Source: Thalassobius vesicularis (GTDB lineage: Bacteria > Pseudomonadota > Alphaproteobacteria > Rhodobacterales > Rhodobacteraceae). Taken from it: 64,000 nucleotides of DNA. Below are positions 37,110 through 46,728 of the stretch, in pieces (the stretch's first letter is position 1; each line of letters starts with the position of its first letter). The notes under the pieces are model-generated. The model was not told where the DNA came from and ran no database searches. It was given only the letters and a program-made list of their open reading frames with translations. The translations under genes and the position numbers were made by a program. Where the stretch lies: positions 62,001 to 126,000 of the forward strand of contig NZ_SSMD01000001.1 in NCBI RefSeq assembly GCF_004799325.1, given 5' to 3'.

Positions 37110-39049
37110 AGCGCCCCGGGAAGGATAGCGCCGAAAGCGCCCGCATCATCTCGCGCCGGGGGTTGATCGTCGGCGGGATGCAGCTGGGCTTTGCCGCGAT
37201 GCTGGCCGCCCGGATGCGTTACATGCAGGTCGAACAGGCCGATCAGTTCCGCCTGCTGGCCGAGGAAAACCGCATCAACGTCCGCCTGATCCCGCCCGCG
37301 CGGGGCGAGATTTTCGACCGTCACGGCCTGCCCATCGCGCAGAACGAACCCAGCTACCGGCTGACCATCGTGCGCGAGGATGCCGGCGACGTGGACACCG
37401 TGATCGCCCGCCTTTCTGCCCTGGTGGAACTGGACGACGAAGACCTGAACCGCGCCCTGACCGAGATGAAGCGCAGCCCGCCCTTCCTGCCCGTCACCGT
37501 GGCCGATCGTGTCAGCTGGGCCGATATCAGCCGCGTCGCCGTCAACGCCCCCGCCCTGCCCGGCATCACCCCCGAGGTGGGCCTGTCGCGCGGCTATCCG
37601 CTGGGGCCGGATTTCGCCAACGTGGTGGGCTATGTCGGCCCGATCTCGGACTATGACCTGTCCAAGATCGAAGACCCCGACCAGCTGCTGCGCATCCCGC
37701 GCTTCCAGATCGGCAAGGTCGGCATCGAAGCCCGGCTCGAGGATCAACTGCGCGGCAAGGCTGGCACCAAACGGGTCGAGGTGAACGCCGTCGGCCGCGT
37801 CATGCGCGAACTGGACCGCCAAGAGGGCCAGCCCGGCGCCAGCCTGCAACTGACGCTGGACCACCGCTTGCAAAACTACGCGCAGGCCCGTCTGGGCAAC
37901 GAAAGTGCGGCCGCCGTGGTGATCGATTGCGAAACCGGCGACCTGCTGGCGATGGCCTCGGCCCCCAGTTTCGACCCGAACCTGTTCGTGCAGGGGATTT
38001 CCGTCAGCGATTACAGGGCCCTGACCGAGAACAAGTACCGCCCGCTCGCCTCGAAATCGGTGCAGGGCCTGTACCCGCCCGGCTCGACCTTCAAGATGGT
38101 GACGGCGCTGGCCGCGCTGGACGCGGGCGTCATCTCGCCCGAGGAAACCGTCTGGTGCCCCGGCCACCTGGAGGTCTCGAACCGCCGCTTCCACTGCTGG
38201 AAACGCACCGGCCACGGCCATGTCGACCTGAAAAGCTCGCTCCGCGAAAGCTGCGACGTCTATTACTACGACGTCGCCCTCAAGGTCGGGATCGAGAAGA
38301 TCTCGGCCATGGCCGAGCGTCTGGGCCTTGGGCACCGCTTTGACATCCCGATGTCCGCCGTCGCCACCGGCCGCGCCCCCACCAAGGAATGGAAATCCTC
38401 CAACACCGGGCAGGAATGGGTCGTGGGCGACACCGTGAACGCCTCGATCGGGCAGGGCTATGTGCTGGCCTCGCCGCTGCAACTGGCGGTCATGAGCGCG
38501 CGCATCGCCACCGGCCGCGCCGTGTCCCCGCGCCTGCTGAAATCCGTGGACGGGGTCGAGCAACCCTCGGGTGCCGGTGAACCGCTGGGCGTTGACGAGG
38601 CGCTGCTGCGTCAGGTCCGCCGCGCCATGTTCGAGGTTTCGAACAACCGTCGCGGCACCGCCTATGGCAGCCGCATCGTGACCGAAGAATTCCGCATGGC
38701 CGGCAAGACCGGCACCAGCCAGGTCCGCAACATCACCGCCGCCGAACGGGCGCGCGGCGTCACCAAGAACGAGGACCTGCCCTGGGAACGCCGCGACCAC
38801 GCGCTGTTCGTCAACTTCGCCCCCTTCGACAACCCGCGCTATGCCGTGGCGGTGGTGGTCGAACATGGCGGCGGCGGCTCGGCCGCGGCGGCGCCGATTG
38901 CGCGCGACATCACCCTGCAGGCGCTTTACGGCGAAGACCCGCCCCTGACCGCCTACCCGGAAAAAGACCGCGACCGCATCAAGGCGCTACAAGACCGGCT
39001 GAAACGGGAACGCCCCGATTTCGGCACCGTCGGCAAGGTGCGCACATGA
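37106..39049 (+). CDS. mrdA: Penicillin-binding protein 2 (transpeptidase of elongation)
   Basis: A 647-residue class B PBP. A membrane segment near residues 18-38 is followed by the dimerisation domain and the transpeptidase domain. The catalytic motifs are S327-T-F-K330, S-C-D in RESCDVYYYD, and K534-T-G536 in GKTGTSQV. PPARGEIFDRHG is the class B N-terminal signature. It cross-links lateral wall peptidoglycan with RodA. Four-base overlaps join it to mreD and rodA. Confidence 0.96.
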   Translation: MKRPGKDSAESARIISRRGLIVGGMQLGFAAMLAARMRYMQVEQADQFRLLAEENRINVRLIPPARGEIFDRHGLPIAQNEPSYRLTIVREDAGDVDTVIARLSALVELDDEDLNRALTEMKRSPPFLPVTVADRVSWADISRVAVNAPALPGITPEVGLSRGYPLGPDFANVVGYVGPISDYDLSKIEDPDQLLRIPRFQIGKVGIEARLEDQLRGKAGTKRVEVNAVGRVMRELDRQEGQPGASLQLTLDHRLQNYAQARLGNESAAAVVIDCETGDLLAMASAPSFDPNLFVQGISVSDYRALTENKYRPLASKSVQGLYPPGSTFKMVTALAALDAGVISPEETVWCPGHLEVSNRRFHCWKRTGHGHVDLKSSLRESCDVYYYDVALKVGIEKISAMAERLGLGHRFDIPMSAVATGRAPTKEWKSSNTGQEWVVGDTVNASIGQGYVLASPLQLAVMSARIATGRAVSPRLLKSVDGVEQPSGAGEPLGVDEALLRQVRRAMFEVSNNRRGTAYGSRIVTEEFRMAGKTGTSQVRNITAAERARGVTKNEDLPWERRDHALFVNFAPFDNPRYAVAVVVEHGGGGSAAAAPIARDITLQALYGEDPPLTAYPEKDRDRIKALQDRLKRERPDFGTVGKVRT

Positions 39050-40185
39050 GCTATCTTGAGTATTCCGTCAAAACGACCCCCTCGGGCATCCGCAAGCTGC
39101 TGTTCCTGCATTGGCCGCTGGCGCTGCTGCTGACCTCGGTCGCGTGTTTCGGGTTCCTGATGCTGTACTCGGTCGCCGGTGGCTCGTTCCAGCCCTGGGC
39201 CGAGCCGCAGATGAAACGCTTTGCCCTTGGCATGGTCGTGATGATCATCGTCGGCATGGTCCCGATCTATTTCTGGCGCAACATCGCGGGCGTGGCCTAT
39301 CTGGGCGCGCTGGCCCTGCTGCTGTTCGTGGAATTTTTCGGCACCGTCGGCATGGGCGCACAGCGCTGGATCGACCTGGGCTTCATGCGCCTGCAACCGT
39401 CCGAACTGGCCAAGATCACACTGGTGATGCTGCTGGCCGCCTATTACGACTGGCTGCCGGTGAAAAAGGTCTCGCACCCGATCTGGGTGGCGTTGCCGGT
39501 GTTCCTGATCCTGCTGCCAACCGCGCTGGTGCTGAAACAGCCTGACCTTGGCACCGCGATCCTGCTGCTGACGGCGGGCGGCGCGATGATGTTCTTCGCC
39601 GGGGTGCACTGGGGCTATTTCGCCGCCGTGATCGCGATGGGCGTCGGCCTGGTGACAGCGGTGTTCCAGTCGCGCGGTACCACGTGGCAGCTGATCAAGG
39701 ACTACCAGTTCCGCCGCATCGACACCTTCCTTGATCCGGGCAGCGATCCGTTGGGCTCGGGTTATCACATCACGCAATCCAAGATCGCGCTTGGCTCGGG
39801 CGGCTGGGCCGGGCGCGGCTTCATGCAAGGCACCCAATCGCGCCTGAACTTCTTGCCGGAAAAACACACCGACTTCATCTTCACCACCCTCGCCGAAGAG
39901 TTCGGCTTCCTCGGCGGCTTCTCCCTGCTGATGCTGTACGCGCTGATCATCATCTTCTGCGTCGCCGCCGCCTTCCAGAACAAGGACCGCTTCTCCTCGC
40001 TGCTGACGCTGGGCATCGCGATGACCTTCTTCCTGTTCTTCGCGGTGAACATGTCGATGGTGATGGGCCTGGCCCCCGTGGTCGGCGTGCCCTTGCCGCT
40101 GGTCAGCTATGGCGGCTCTGCTATGCTGGTGCTTCTGGCCGCCTTCGGCCTGGTCCAAAGCGCCCATGTCCACCGCCCGAGGTAA
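39046..40185 (+). CDS. rodA: Rod shape-determining protein RodA
   Basis: A 379-residue SEDS glycosyltransferase with about ten membrane segments. GAQRWIDLGFMRLQPSEL and KQPDLGTAI are signature loops, and LPLVSYGGSAML is the C-terminal SEDS motif. Together with PBP2 it polymerises peptidoglycan glycans. It overlaps mrdA by four bases; ghrA follows after three bases. Confidence 0.96.
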   Translation: MSYLEYSVKTTPSGIRKLLFLHWPLALLLTSVACFGFLMLYSVAGGSFQPWAEPQMKRFALGMVVMIIVGMVPIYFWRNIAGVAYLGALALLLFVEFFGTVGMGAQRWIDLGFMRLQPSELAKITLVMLLAAYYDWLPVKKVSHPIWVALPVFLILLPTALVLKQPDLGTAILLLTAGGAMMFFAGVHWGYFAAVIAMGVGLVTAVFQSRGTTWQLIKDYQFRRIDTFLDPGSDPLGSGYHITQSKIALGSGGWAGRGFMQGTQSRLNFLPEKHTDFIFTTLAEEFGFLGGFSLLMLYALIIIFCVAAAFQNKDRFSSLLTLGIAMTFFLFFAVNMSMVMGLAPVVGVPLPLVSYGGSAMLVLLAAFGLVQSAHVHRPR

Positions 40186-40188
40186 GCC

Positions 40189-41118
40189 ATGATCAACGTC
40201 CTTTTCGCCGGCCACCCCACCCGCTGGCCCGAGTATCAGATCCCCCTGCGCGATGCCTTCGCCAAGGCCGGCCTCTCGGTCGATCTGCGCACAGATCACG
40301 CCGCCGATCAGGTCGATTACATCGTCTACGCCCCCAACTCGCCGCTGCAGGACTTCACCCCCTACACCCGCACCAAGGCCGTGCTGAACCTCTGGGCCGG
40401 GGTCGAGGCGATCGTCGGCAACCCCACCCTGACCCAGCCGCTGGCCCGCATGGTCGATTTCGGCCTGCGTCAGGGCATGGTCGAATGGGTCACCGGCCAC
40501 GTCCTGCGCCACCACCTCGACATCGACTTCGACCTTGAACACCAGGACGGCAGCTGGACCCGCCACATCCCCAAACTGGCCCGCGACCGCAAAGTCACCG
40601 TGCTTGGCATGGGCGAGCTGGGCAGCGCCTGCGCCACCGCCCTCGCCACGCTGGGCTTCGACGTCACCGGCTACAGCCGCTCGCCCAAATCGCATCCCGG
40701 CATCCGCTGCCTGCACGGCGCGGACGGGCTGGACCAGGCCCTGACCGGCGCCGAGATCGTCGTCCTGCTGCTGCCGAAAACCCCCGCGACCGAGAACACC
40801 CTGAACGCCCGCACGCTGTCCCTGCTGGCCCCCGGTGCCGCGATCATCAACCCCGGCCGCGGCCCGCTGATCGACGACGACGCCCTGCTCGCCGCCCTCA
40901 AGACCGGCCAGGTCAGCCGCGCCACGCTCGATGTCTTCCGGATCGAGCCTTTGCCGAAAGATCACCCCTACTGGGCTCACCCCCGCGTCACGGTGACCCC
41001 GCATATCGCGTCCGAAACCCGGCCCGAAACCGCCTCCGAAGTGATCGCCGAAAACGTCCGACGCAGCGAGGCCGGACAGCCCCTGCTCTACCTCGTCGAC
41101 CGCGCCCTGGGCTACTGA
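40189..41118 (+). CDS. ghrA: Glyoxylate/hydroxypyruvate reductase A
   Basis: A 309-residue D-2-hydroxyacid dehydrogenase. The NAD(P) fold is LGMGELGSACATALATLGFDV, the catalytic Arg is in INPGRGPLIDD, and the catalytic His in TPHIASETRP. The lack of a regulatory domain and the N-terminal pattern fit GhrA, which reduces glyoxylate and hydroxypyruvate. It stands three bases after rodA, so it is in the cell-shape transcript although it belongs to carbon metabolism. Confidence 0.88.
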   Translation: MINVLFAGHPTRWPEYQIPLRDAFAKAGLSVDLRTDHAADQVDYIVYAPNSPLQDFTPYTRTKAVLNLWAGVEAIVGNPTLTQPLARMVDFGLRQGMVEWVTGHVLRHHLDIDFDLEHQDGSWTRHIPKLARDRKVTVLGMGELGSACATALATLGFDVTGYSRSPKSHPGIRCLHGADGLDQALTGAEIVVLLLPKTPATENTLNARTLSLLAPGAAIINPGRGPLIDDDALLAALKTGQVSRATLDVFRIEPLPKDHPYWAHPRVTVTPHIASETRPETASEVIAENVRRSEAGQPLLYLVDRALGY

Positions 41119-41137
41119 CGGCGCACCCCGCCCTTGG

Positions 41138-41174
41138 TTTCTTTCTGATCCAAATACTCAAAATCCCGCCGCCG
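41138..41174. repeat. Intergenic repeat, family A, single copy
   Basis: TTTCTTTCTGATCCAAATAC followed by TCAAAATCCCGCCGCCG. It matches the copy at 33532-33566 nearly base for base and the copy at 51931 in the core. It lies 20 bases after ghrA and before the end of the opposing SseB gene, so as in the first case it sits between convergent genes. Confidence 0.75.
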
Positions 41175-41234
41175 AAACCGGCGCAGGCTTTCCCTGTGGT
41201 TTGCGGGTCAAACCCCACAAACCCCCTGAAACGA

Positions 41235-42026
41235 TCAGCGCAGAATGGGCGGTTTGCTGGGGTCGGTGCCCGGCGCGACCCTCCCGATTTCCTGCGCCTC
41301 TTCCGGCACGGGCAGCTCGAATTGCAGGCCCCATTTGGCGAAAACCGCGGCCTTCTGGTCGCTCGCGCGGATAAAGCTGACGTCCAGCGCCCCCGCCTCG
41401 ATGCCCGAGAATGTCAGCGCCTCGGACACCGCTTTCGCCAGCGCCCCCTCGGCCCCCGGCACCGCGTCCACGAAAGCCAACAGATGCGAGCGGACGCCAT
41501 TTTCGTAAATGACTCCAACCAGATAGGCGCTGTGGGCCAGTCCGGCGGCGGTCGCCAGCTTGGCGTCCAGACCCGACAACAGGTTCTCGGGCATCCCGAC
41601 CGGCGGGGTGACTTCGGTGATGCGTGCCTCGGCCTCGTCGGGGGCATTGCCCAGCGTTTCGTCCAGCCAAGCCACGGCCTGCGGCGGGATCAGGATCGAG
41701 GACGGCGCGACCTCCAGGTTCAGCCCCAGCCCCATGCCCTGCTGGGCCAGCAGCCCCGCCACGATCCGCCCGGAAAGCGCCGCGTAAGGCGCTGTTTTTC
41801 CAACGAAATCCGCCAGGCGCTCCTCGCGGTCAAAGACCAGGACAAAGGCCTGATCCTGCACTTCAAACACCTCGGGCGAGATGTTTTCGCCGCTCGGTTC
41901 CTCGGTCAGCAGCAGGAACAATTCGCTATCCGCCAGTCGCTCGTAAAAGCGCAGGCGGGCGGCGTCGTTGCCCTCATCTGCGATCATGGCGGCGTGGGCG
42001 GCGTCCAGGGGCGTGTGCTCAGTCAT
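41235..42026 (-). CDS. SseB family protein
   Basis: A 263-residue soluble protein. The N-terminal half has the SseB domain (NDAARLRFYERLADSELFLLLTEE, and VLVFDREERLADFVG), and the C-terminal half has the second SseB-type fold. SseB was named in E. coli as enhancer of serine sensitivity; a biochemical role is not established. It overlaps the end of the uracil-DNA glycosylase-like gene by eight bases, so the two form one unit. Confidence 0.85.
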   Translation of the reverse strand: MTEHTPLDAAHAAMIADEGNDAARLRFYERLADSELFLLLTEEPSGENISPEVFEVQDQAFVLVFDREERLADFVGKTAPYAALSGRIVAGLLAQQGMGLGLNLEVAPSSILIPPQAVAWLDETLGNAPDEAEARITEVTPPVGMPENLLSGLDAKLATAAGLAHSAYLVGVIYENGVRSHLLAFVDAVPGAEGALAKAVSEALTFSGIEAGALDVSFIRASDQKAAVFAKWGLQFELPVPEEAQEIGRVAPGTDPSKPPILR

Positions 42027-42615
42027 TCATAAGCCTTTGAATTTGCGTGCGAAGTTCCGGGACCAGCTCGTCCTCGAACCACGGGTTGCGGCGCAGCCAA
42101 GCGGTATTGCGCCAGGACGGATGAGGCAAGGGAAAAACCCGGGGCGCATGGTCGCGCCACGCGGCGACGCGCTGGGTCACCGGCACGCGCCCGCCCATGT
42201 GATAGCTTTGCGAATAGCCCCCCACCAGCACGATCATCCGCAGATTTGTCAGCGATTCCATGACCTTGGAGTGCCACGTCTGGCCGCAAACCTTGGGCGG
42301 CGGCAGGTCCGAGCCCTTGGCGTCATAGCCCGGAAAGCAGAACGCCATCGGCACCAGCGCCACGCGGTCGCGGTCATAGAACGCGTCCCGACCCAGCCCC
42401 AGCCAGTCGCGCAGCCGGTCGCCCGAGGCATCGTTGAACGGCAGCCCGGTCTCATGCACCCGCATCCCCGGCGCTTGCCCCGCGATCAGCACCCGCGCCG
42501 AAGGCCGGAACCAAACGACCGGATTCGGCCGGTGACGCGTCGCCGTCCCGGCAAAGCGCCCCTCGCACAGGCGACATTCCTGAATCTGCTGCGCCAGTTC
42601 GGTCATGCTTGGCAT
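42019..42615 (-). CDS. Uracil-DNA glycosylase family protein
   Basis: A 198-residue protein of the family 4/5 type of uracil-DNA glycosylase. CRLCEGRF holds the first two of the usual cluster cysteines, LIAGQAPGMRVHETGLPFND is the GxAPG active-site loop, and LPHPSWRN is the C-terminal motif. VCGQTW may supply a further cysteine; I cannot tell whether a full 4Fe-4S cluster is present. AAGGA stands eight bases before the ATG at 42615. It may remove uracil or deaminated bases from DNA. Confidence 0.87.
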   Translation of the reverse strand: MPSMTELAQQIQECRLCEGRFAGTATRHRPNPVVWFRPSARVLIAGQAPGMRVHETGLPFNDASGDRLRDWLGLGRDAFYDRDRVALVPMAFCFPGYDAKGSDLPPPKVCGQTWHSKVMESLTNLRMIVLVGGYSQSYHMGGRVPVTQRVAAWRDHAPRVFPLPHPSWRNTAWLRRNPWFEDELVPELRTQIQRLMND

Positions 42616-42782
42616 ATAGCTGTCCTTCGCACTGCTTCCTACCCTCGCGTGACCTCGAAATCCGCTACATTTCGTTGGAAAATGTCAAATTCGGACCGAC
42701 AAACAAGGCTTTCGGTTGCCGATTTGGCGCAAATGCCATAGGTCTCGCGACCATCCGAATACAGAACATGACGGGGAGTTGG

Positions 42783-44030
42783 ATGTATCGCGTTTGGAAT
42801 TTCGTCACCAACTATTCACTGCTGCTGATCATCGGCGCGCTGATGGCGCTGGTCTGGGCCAATGTGGATGCCGAAAGCTATCACCACTTCGTCGAGATGC
42901 CCCTGTGGGAACATGCTCCCATCGGGCATCTGCATGACGGACACCGCACGCTGACGCTGCACTATCTGGTCAACGACGTGCTGATGGCGCTGTTCTTCGC
43001 CATCGCCGCCAAGGAAGTCTGGGAAGCGGTGATCCTGAAGAACGGCTCGCTGCGCGGGAAAAAGGCCGCGACGCCGCTGATCGCCACCGCTGGCGGGATG
43101 CTGGGCCCGATCGCCGTCTACCTGGGCATGGCAGTGTTCTTCTGGCCCGACACGTTCGAAGCGGTCAAGAACGGCTGGGCCATCCCGACCGCGACCGACA
43201 TCGCGTTCTCGTACCTGGTTGGCCGCCTGGTGTTCGGCGCGGGCCACCCTGCCGTGCGCTTCCTGCTGCTGTTGGCGATTGCCGATGACGCCGCTGGCCT
43301 GATCATCCTTGCGATCTTCTACCCCTCGGCCGAGCTGGCCCCGATCTGGCTGCTGGTCTCGCTGGCTGCTGCCGTCGGTGTGTTCGTGCTGTTCAACTGG
43401 CTGCCCCGCCATCTGGACCGCGGCAACCAGGATCGCCCGACCTCGACCTGGATGCGTCAGAAAATCAGCTTCTGGCCCTATCTGATCGCGGGCTGCATCA
43501 GCTGGTACGCCTTCATGCGCGCGGGTATCCACCCGGCTCTGGGCCTGCTGCCGATCGTGCCGACCATCCCGCACGCCGACCGCGCCTTTGGTATCTTCAG
43601 CGAGGCCGAGCAGTACCTGTCGGACCTGTTGAACCACATCGAACATGCGCTGAAACACCCGGTCGAGATCATCCTGTTCTTCTTTGGCCTGATGAATGCC
43701 GGCGTCGAATTCTCGGCCATCGGCGAGCCGACCTGGCTGGTGCTGGGCGGTCTGCTGATCGGCAAGCCGGTGGGCATCCTGATCATGGGCATCATCGGCG
43801 CGCATGTGTTGCGCTTTGGCCTGCCAAAAGGGATGCGGACCATCGACCTGTTCGTTCTGGGCTGCGTTGCCGCCATCGGCTTTACCGTGTCGCTGTTCGT
43901 CGCTTCGGTCGCCTTCCCGGGTGGTCCGGTGCAAGACGCCGCCAAGATGGGCGCCCTGTTCAGCTTTGCCGCCGCAGCAATGTCGCTGATTGCAGGGGTC
44001 GTCTGCCGCGTGGAAAAACGCGAACTCTGA
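42783..44030 (+). CDS. nhaA: Na+/H+ antiporter NhaA
   Basis: A 415-residue antiporter with about twelve membrane segments. The ion-binding aspartates are D168 and D169 in LAIADDAAG, and GWAIPTATDIAFS is the other family signature. The ATG at 42783 has GGGGAG four bases upstream and is preferred to the ATG at 42768, which has no ribosome site. It exchanges internal sodium for protons, which would suit a marine or alkaline habitat. A terminator follows. Confidence 0.95.
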   Translation: MYRVWNFVTNYSLLLIIGALMALVWANVDAESYHHFVEMPLWEHAPIGHLHDGHRTLTLHYLVNDVLMALFFAIAAKEVWEAVILKNGSLRGKKAATPLIATAGGMLGPIAVYLGMAVFFWPDTFEAVKNGWAIPTATDIAFSYLVGRLVFGAGHPAVRFLLLLAIADDAAGLIILAIFYPSAELAPIWLLVSLAAAVGVFVLFNWLPRHLDRGNQDRPTSTWMRQKISFWPYLIAGCISWYAFMRAGIHPALGLLPIVPTIPHADRAFGIFSEAEQYLSDLLNHIEHALKHPVEIILFFFGLMNAGVEFSAIGEPTWLVLGGLLIGKPVGILIMGIIGAHVLRFGLPKGMRTIDLFVLGCVAAIGFTVSLFVASVAFPGGPVQDAAKMGALFSFAAAAMSLIAGVVCRVEKREL

Positions 44031-44055
44031 CCGGCACAACCGTTCACAATCTTGC

Positions 44056-44083
44056 GAAACCGGCCTCGAAAGGGGCCGGTTTC
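44056..44083 (+). terminator. Terminator after nhaA
   Basis: GAAACCGGCC (44056-44065) pairs with GGCCGGTTTC (44074-44083) around an eight-base loop. The stem is ten pairs, with a short TTTCC end. It lies 26 bases after the nhaA stop codon. Confidence 0.75.
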
Positions 44084-44216
44084 CGCATTTCCGGGCCTTA
44101 TTTTCGCCCAGAAAGAATGTAAGATTTTACGTTAAACCTCGGATCGGACCGCCCAAAGATTAAACTCGTCGAAAGACGCGGCCGGTATCGAGAAGCCAAG
44201 AGCAGCGCCGGAGCCA

Positions 44217-44879
44217 GTGATGCTGGAGTTCGAAAATGTCAGCAAGTCCTTCTGGACGGGTACACAGCGGAAGGTGATCCTTGACCGTGTGTCCTTTCGC
44301 GTGGATTTGGGGCAGTCGCTGGGCATTCTGGCCCCCAACGGCACTGGCAAGACGACGCTGATCAACATGATGGCCGGGCTGGAAAAACCGGACGAAGGCG
44401 CCATTCGGCGCAGCTGCAATGTCAGCTTTCCGCTGGGCTTCATGGGTGGCGTCGTGAACAAGCATTCGGCGATGGAGAACAGCCGCTACATCGCGCGCCT
44501 CTATGGCCTGGACCCCGACTATGTCGAGGCATTCTGCCGCTGGCTGTGTGGCCTGGGCGAGTATTTCGACCAACCGCTGGGCACCTATAGTGCCGGGATG
44601 AAATCGCGGTTTTCCTTTGCGCTTCTGCTGGCGCTGGACTTCGATATATACCTGATCGACGAAGGGATGCCCGGCACCACCGATGTCGAGTTCAACAAGA
44701 AAGCCGGTGACATCCTGCGCGAACGGCTGAGAACCACCACGGTGATCATCGTCTCGCACCAGCCTGCAACGCTGGAAAAATTCGCCCGTTCGGCGGCCGT
44801 TCTGATGAACGGCAAGCTGCATATGTTCGATACCTTGGAAGAGGCCAAGAGGCTGTATGACTACGAAACCAAAAGCTAG
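44217..44879 (+). CDS. Capsule polysaccharide export ATPase, KpsT/CtrD type
   Basis: A 220-residue ABC ATPase. Walker A is A39-P-N-G-T-G-K45-T-T, with alanine where the first glycine usually stands; the signature region is YSAGMKSR and Walker B is IYLIDEGMPG. The short length and SAGMKSRF pattern fit the KpsT/CtrD/BexA group, which exports capsule or teichoic-like polymers with a KpsM permease. No permease gene is adjacent. It overlaps the next gene by 23 bases. Confidence 0.88.
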   Translation: MMLEFENVSKSFWTGTQRKVILDRVSFRVDLGQSLGILAPNGTGKTTLINMMAGLEKPDEGAIRRSCNVSFPLGFMGGVVNKHSAMENSRYIARLYGLDPDYVEAFCRWLCGLGEYFDQPLGTYSAGMKSRFSFALLLALDFDIYLIDEGMPGTTDVEFNKKAGDILRERLRTTTVIIVSHQPATLEKFARSAAVLMNGKLHMFDTLEEAKRLYDYETKS

Positions 44880-46584
44880 AAAGTTCCGTGTCCGCCGCAG
44901 CCAGCCCCTCTCCTACGGGGGCCATCCCAGCGTCGTTGCGGAGCATATGGAGCCAGCCGAAATGGCCGAGGACCAGCCCAAGCCCGAGGCAGGCATCCGT
45001 CGCCACCTGCGCGCCGTAGCACCCGACCCCATGCCCGAACCGATGGCCGACCCCAACCGCGACCCGGGCCTGCCCGACGCGTTTGAAACCGTCGGGAAAG
45101 AGCCTGAAAAGGCGCCCGCACAGGCGGGCGAGGTCGCCTCTCCTCGGCAGGTGAAGGGCGAAAACACGATTGACGAAATCCGCCGCGAGGGGCTGACCGG
45201 CCGGCAATTGCGCATGGCCCGCCGCGTGGCGCAAAAGCACGGGCTGGCCCCGACCTCGGACTTCGACGCGGTGCGCCTGCTGCGCGCCAAGGGGATCGAT
45301 CCGTTCCAACGCTCGACCATGCTGGAACTGGTGGTGCCGCAGGACAACGTCCCTGCGACCGTCGCCGCGCCCCAGTTGCCGCAAACCGTCCCGGCCCGCG
45401 AAGCGCAGCTGCCCTCGACCGAGCTGAGCCCGGCTGAACGGCGCGTGCGCGAAATCACCGAGATTCAGCGCGACATCGCCCGCCGTCGTCGCCGTAAATC
45501 CCTGCTGCTGCTGTCGCGCCTGGCGTTCTTTGTCTTCCTGCCCACGATCCTGGCCGGCTGGTATTTCTTCGCCGTCGCCTCGCCCATGTACGGCACCAAG
45601 TCCGAATTCCTGATCCTAGAGGCGGACGCCGTTGGCGGCTCGGCCCTGGGTGGGCTGCTGAGCGGCACGCAATTCGCCACCAACCAGGATGCGATCGCGG
45701 TTCAGTCCTATCTGAAATCCCGCGACGCGATGCTGCGACTAGACCGCGACCTGGGCTTCAAGGCCCATTTCAGCCAGGACGGCATCGACCCGATCCAACG
45801 GCTGGAACCCGGCGCCACGGACGAAGCGGCCTACACGATCTACAAGAAAAACGTCCAGATCGGCTATGACCCGACCGAGGGCGTGATCCGCATGGAAGTG
45901 ATCGCCGCCGACCCCAAGATCAGCGCGGCGTTTTCCGAGCACCTGATCGGCTATGCTGAAGAGCGCGTCGATGACCTGTCCCGTCGCAAGCGCGAGGACC
46001 AGATGAAAGAAGCCCGTACCAGTCTGGAAGAAGCCAAGCGCGAACGCCGCGAGGCACAGGTCCGTCTGGTGCAACTGCAAGAAGGCACGCTGCTGGACCC
46101 CGAGGGCGAGATCGCCAGCATCCGCGCCCTGATGAACAACGTCGAGCTGCAGCTTCAGGAAAAGGAACTGCAACTGCAGACGCTGCTGAACAACCCGCGC
46201 CCCTCGAAACCCCGCGTCGATGCGTTGCGCACGGAAATCCGCCTGCTGAAAGAAGAGCTGACCAAGCAAAGCGCGCGCCTGACCCAAGCGACTGCTGGCG
46301 ACACCTCGCTGGCGGCCAAGGCGGCGCAGATCCAGATCGCGCAGGCCGACCTTGCGACGGCTGATCTGTTCCTGCAATCGGCCCTGCAAAACGAGAAACA
46401 GACCGCGCAAGAGGCGAACCGCCAGGTGCGTTACCTGACCACTTCGGTCAAACCTGTCCCGCCGGATGCCCCCAGCTATCCCAGATCGTTCGAAAGCACC
46501 CTTTTGGCATTCTTGGTTTTCTCGGGCCTTTACCTGATGTTCTCTTTGACCGCCTCGATCCTGAGGGAACAGGTTTCCAACTGA
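44857..46584 (+). CDS. Capsule polysaccharide export adaptor, KpsE/CtrB type
   Basis: A 575-residue inner membrane protein. A long polar cytoplasmic N-terminus (about residues 1-208) is followed by a membrane segment near residues 212-236, a periplasmic domain with long coiled coils (about residues 380-500), and a second membrane segment near residues 545-568. This layout is that of the KpsE/CtrB/BexC polysaccharide co-polymerase group, which connects the ABC exporter with the outer membrane channel. The N-terminal extension is much longer than in E. coli KpsE. Confidence 0.85.
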   Translation: MTTKPKARKFRVRRSQPLSYGGHPSVVAEHMEPAEMAEDQPKPEAGIRRHLRAVAPDPMPEPMADPNRDPGLPDAFETVGKEPEKAPAQAGEVASPRQVKGENTIDEIRREGLTGRQLRMARRVAQKHGLAPTSDFDAVRLLRAKGIDPFQRSTMLELVVPQDNVPATVAAPQLPQTVPAREAQLPSTELSPAERRVREITEIQRDIARRRRRKSLLLLSRLAFFVFLPTILAGWYFFAVASPMYGTKSEFLILEADAVGGSALGGLLSGTQFATNQDAIAVQSYLKSRDAMLRLDRDLGFKAHFSQDGIDPIQRLEPGATDEAAYTIYKKNVQIGYDPTEGVIRMEVIAADPKISAAFSEHLIGYAEERVDDLSRRKREDQMKEARTSLEEAKRERREAQVRLVQLQEGTLLDPEGEIASIRALMNNVELQLQEKELQLQTLLNNPRPSKPRVDALRTEIRLLKEELTKQSARLTQATAGDTSLAAKAAQIQIAQADLATADLFLQSALQNEKQTAQEANRQVRYLTTSVKPVPPDAPSYPRSFESTLLAFLVFSGLYLMFSLTASILREQVSN

Positions 46585-46660
46585 GCAACCACCGCCGTTG
46601 CCCATAAACGCGTCACTTCCGGTTCACCTGCCGAAAAACGCGGCGCAAGAATGTTGTATT

Positions 46661-46694
46661 CCCCCTGCAGGGGGGGCATACCGTTAACCGGTTA
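46661..46694. promoter_or_regulatory. Two palindromes upstream of the phosphomannomutase gene
   Basis: CCCCCTGCAGGGGG (46661-46674) and TAACCGGTTA (46685-46694) are perfect palindromes ten bases apart, in the 144-bp gap before the gene that starts at 46729. The second contains TTAACC, a CtrA-type half site. Either could be an operator; the first, so close to the gene, could also form a hairpin in the leader. Confidence 0.4.
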
Positions 46695-46728
46695 GACCTT
46701 TTTTCTGATTTCAAACAGCGAGCTGACT

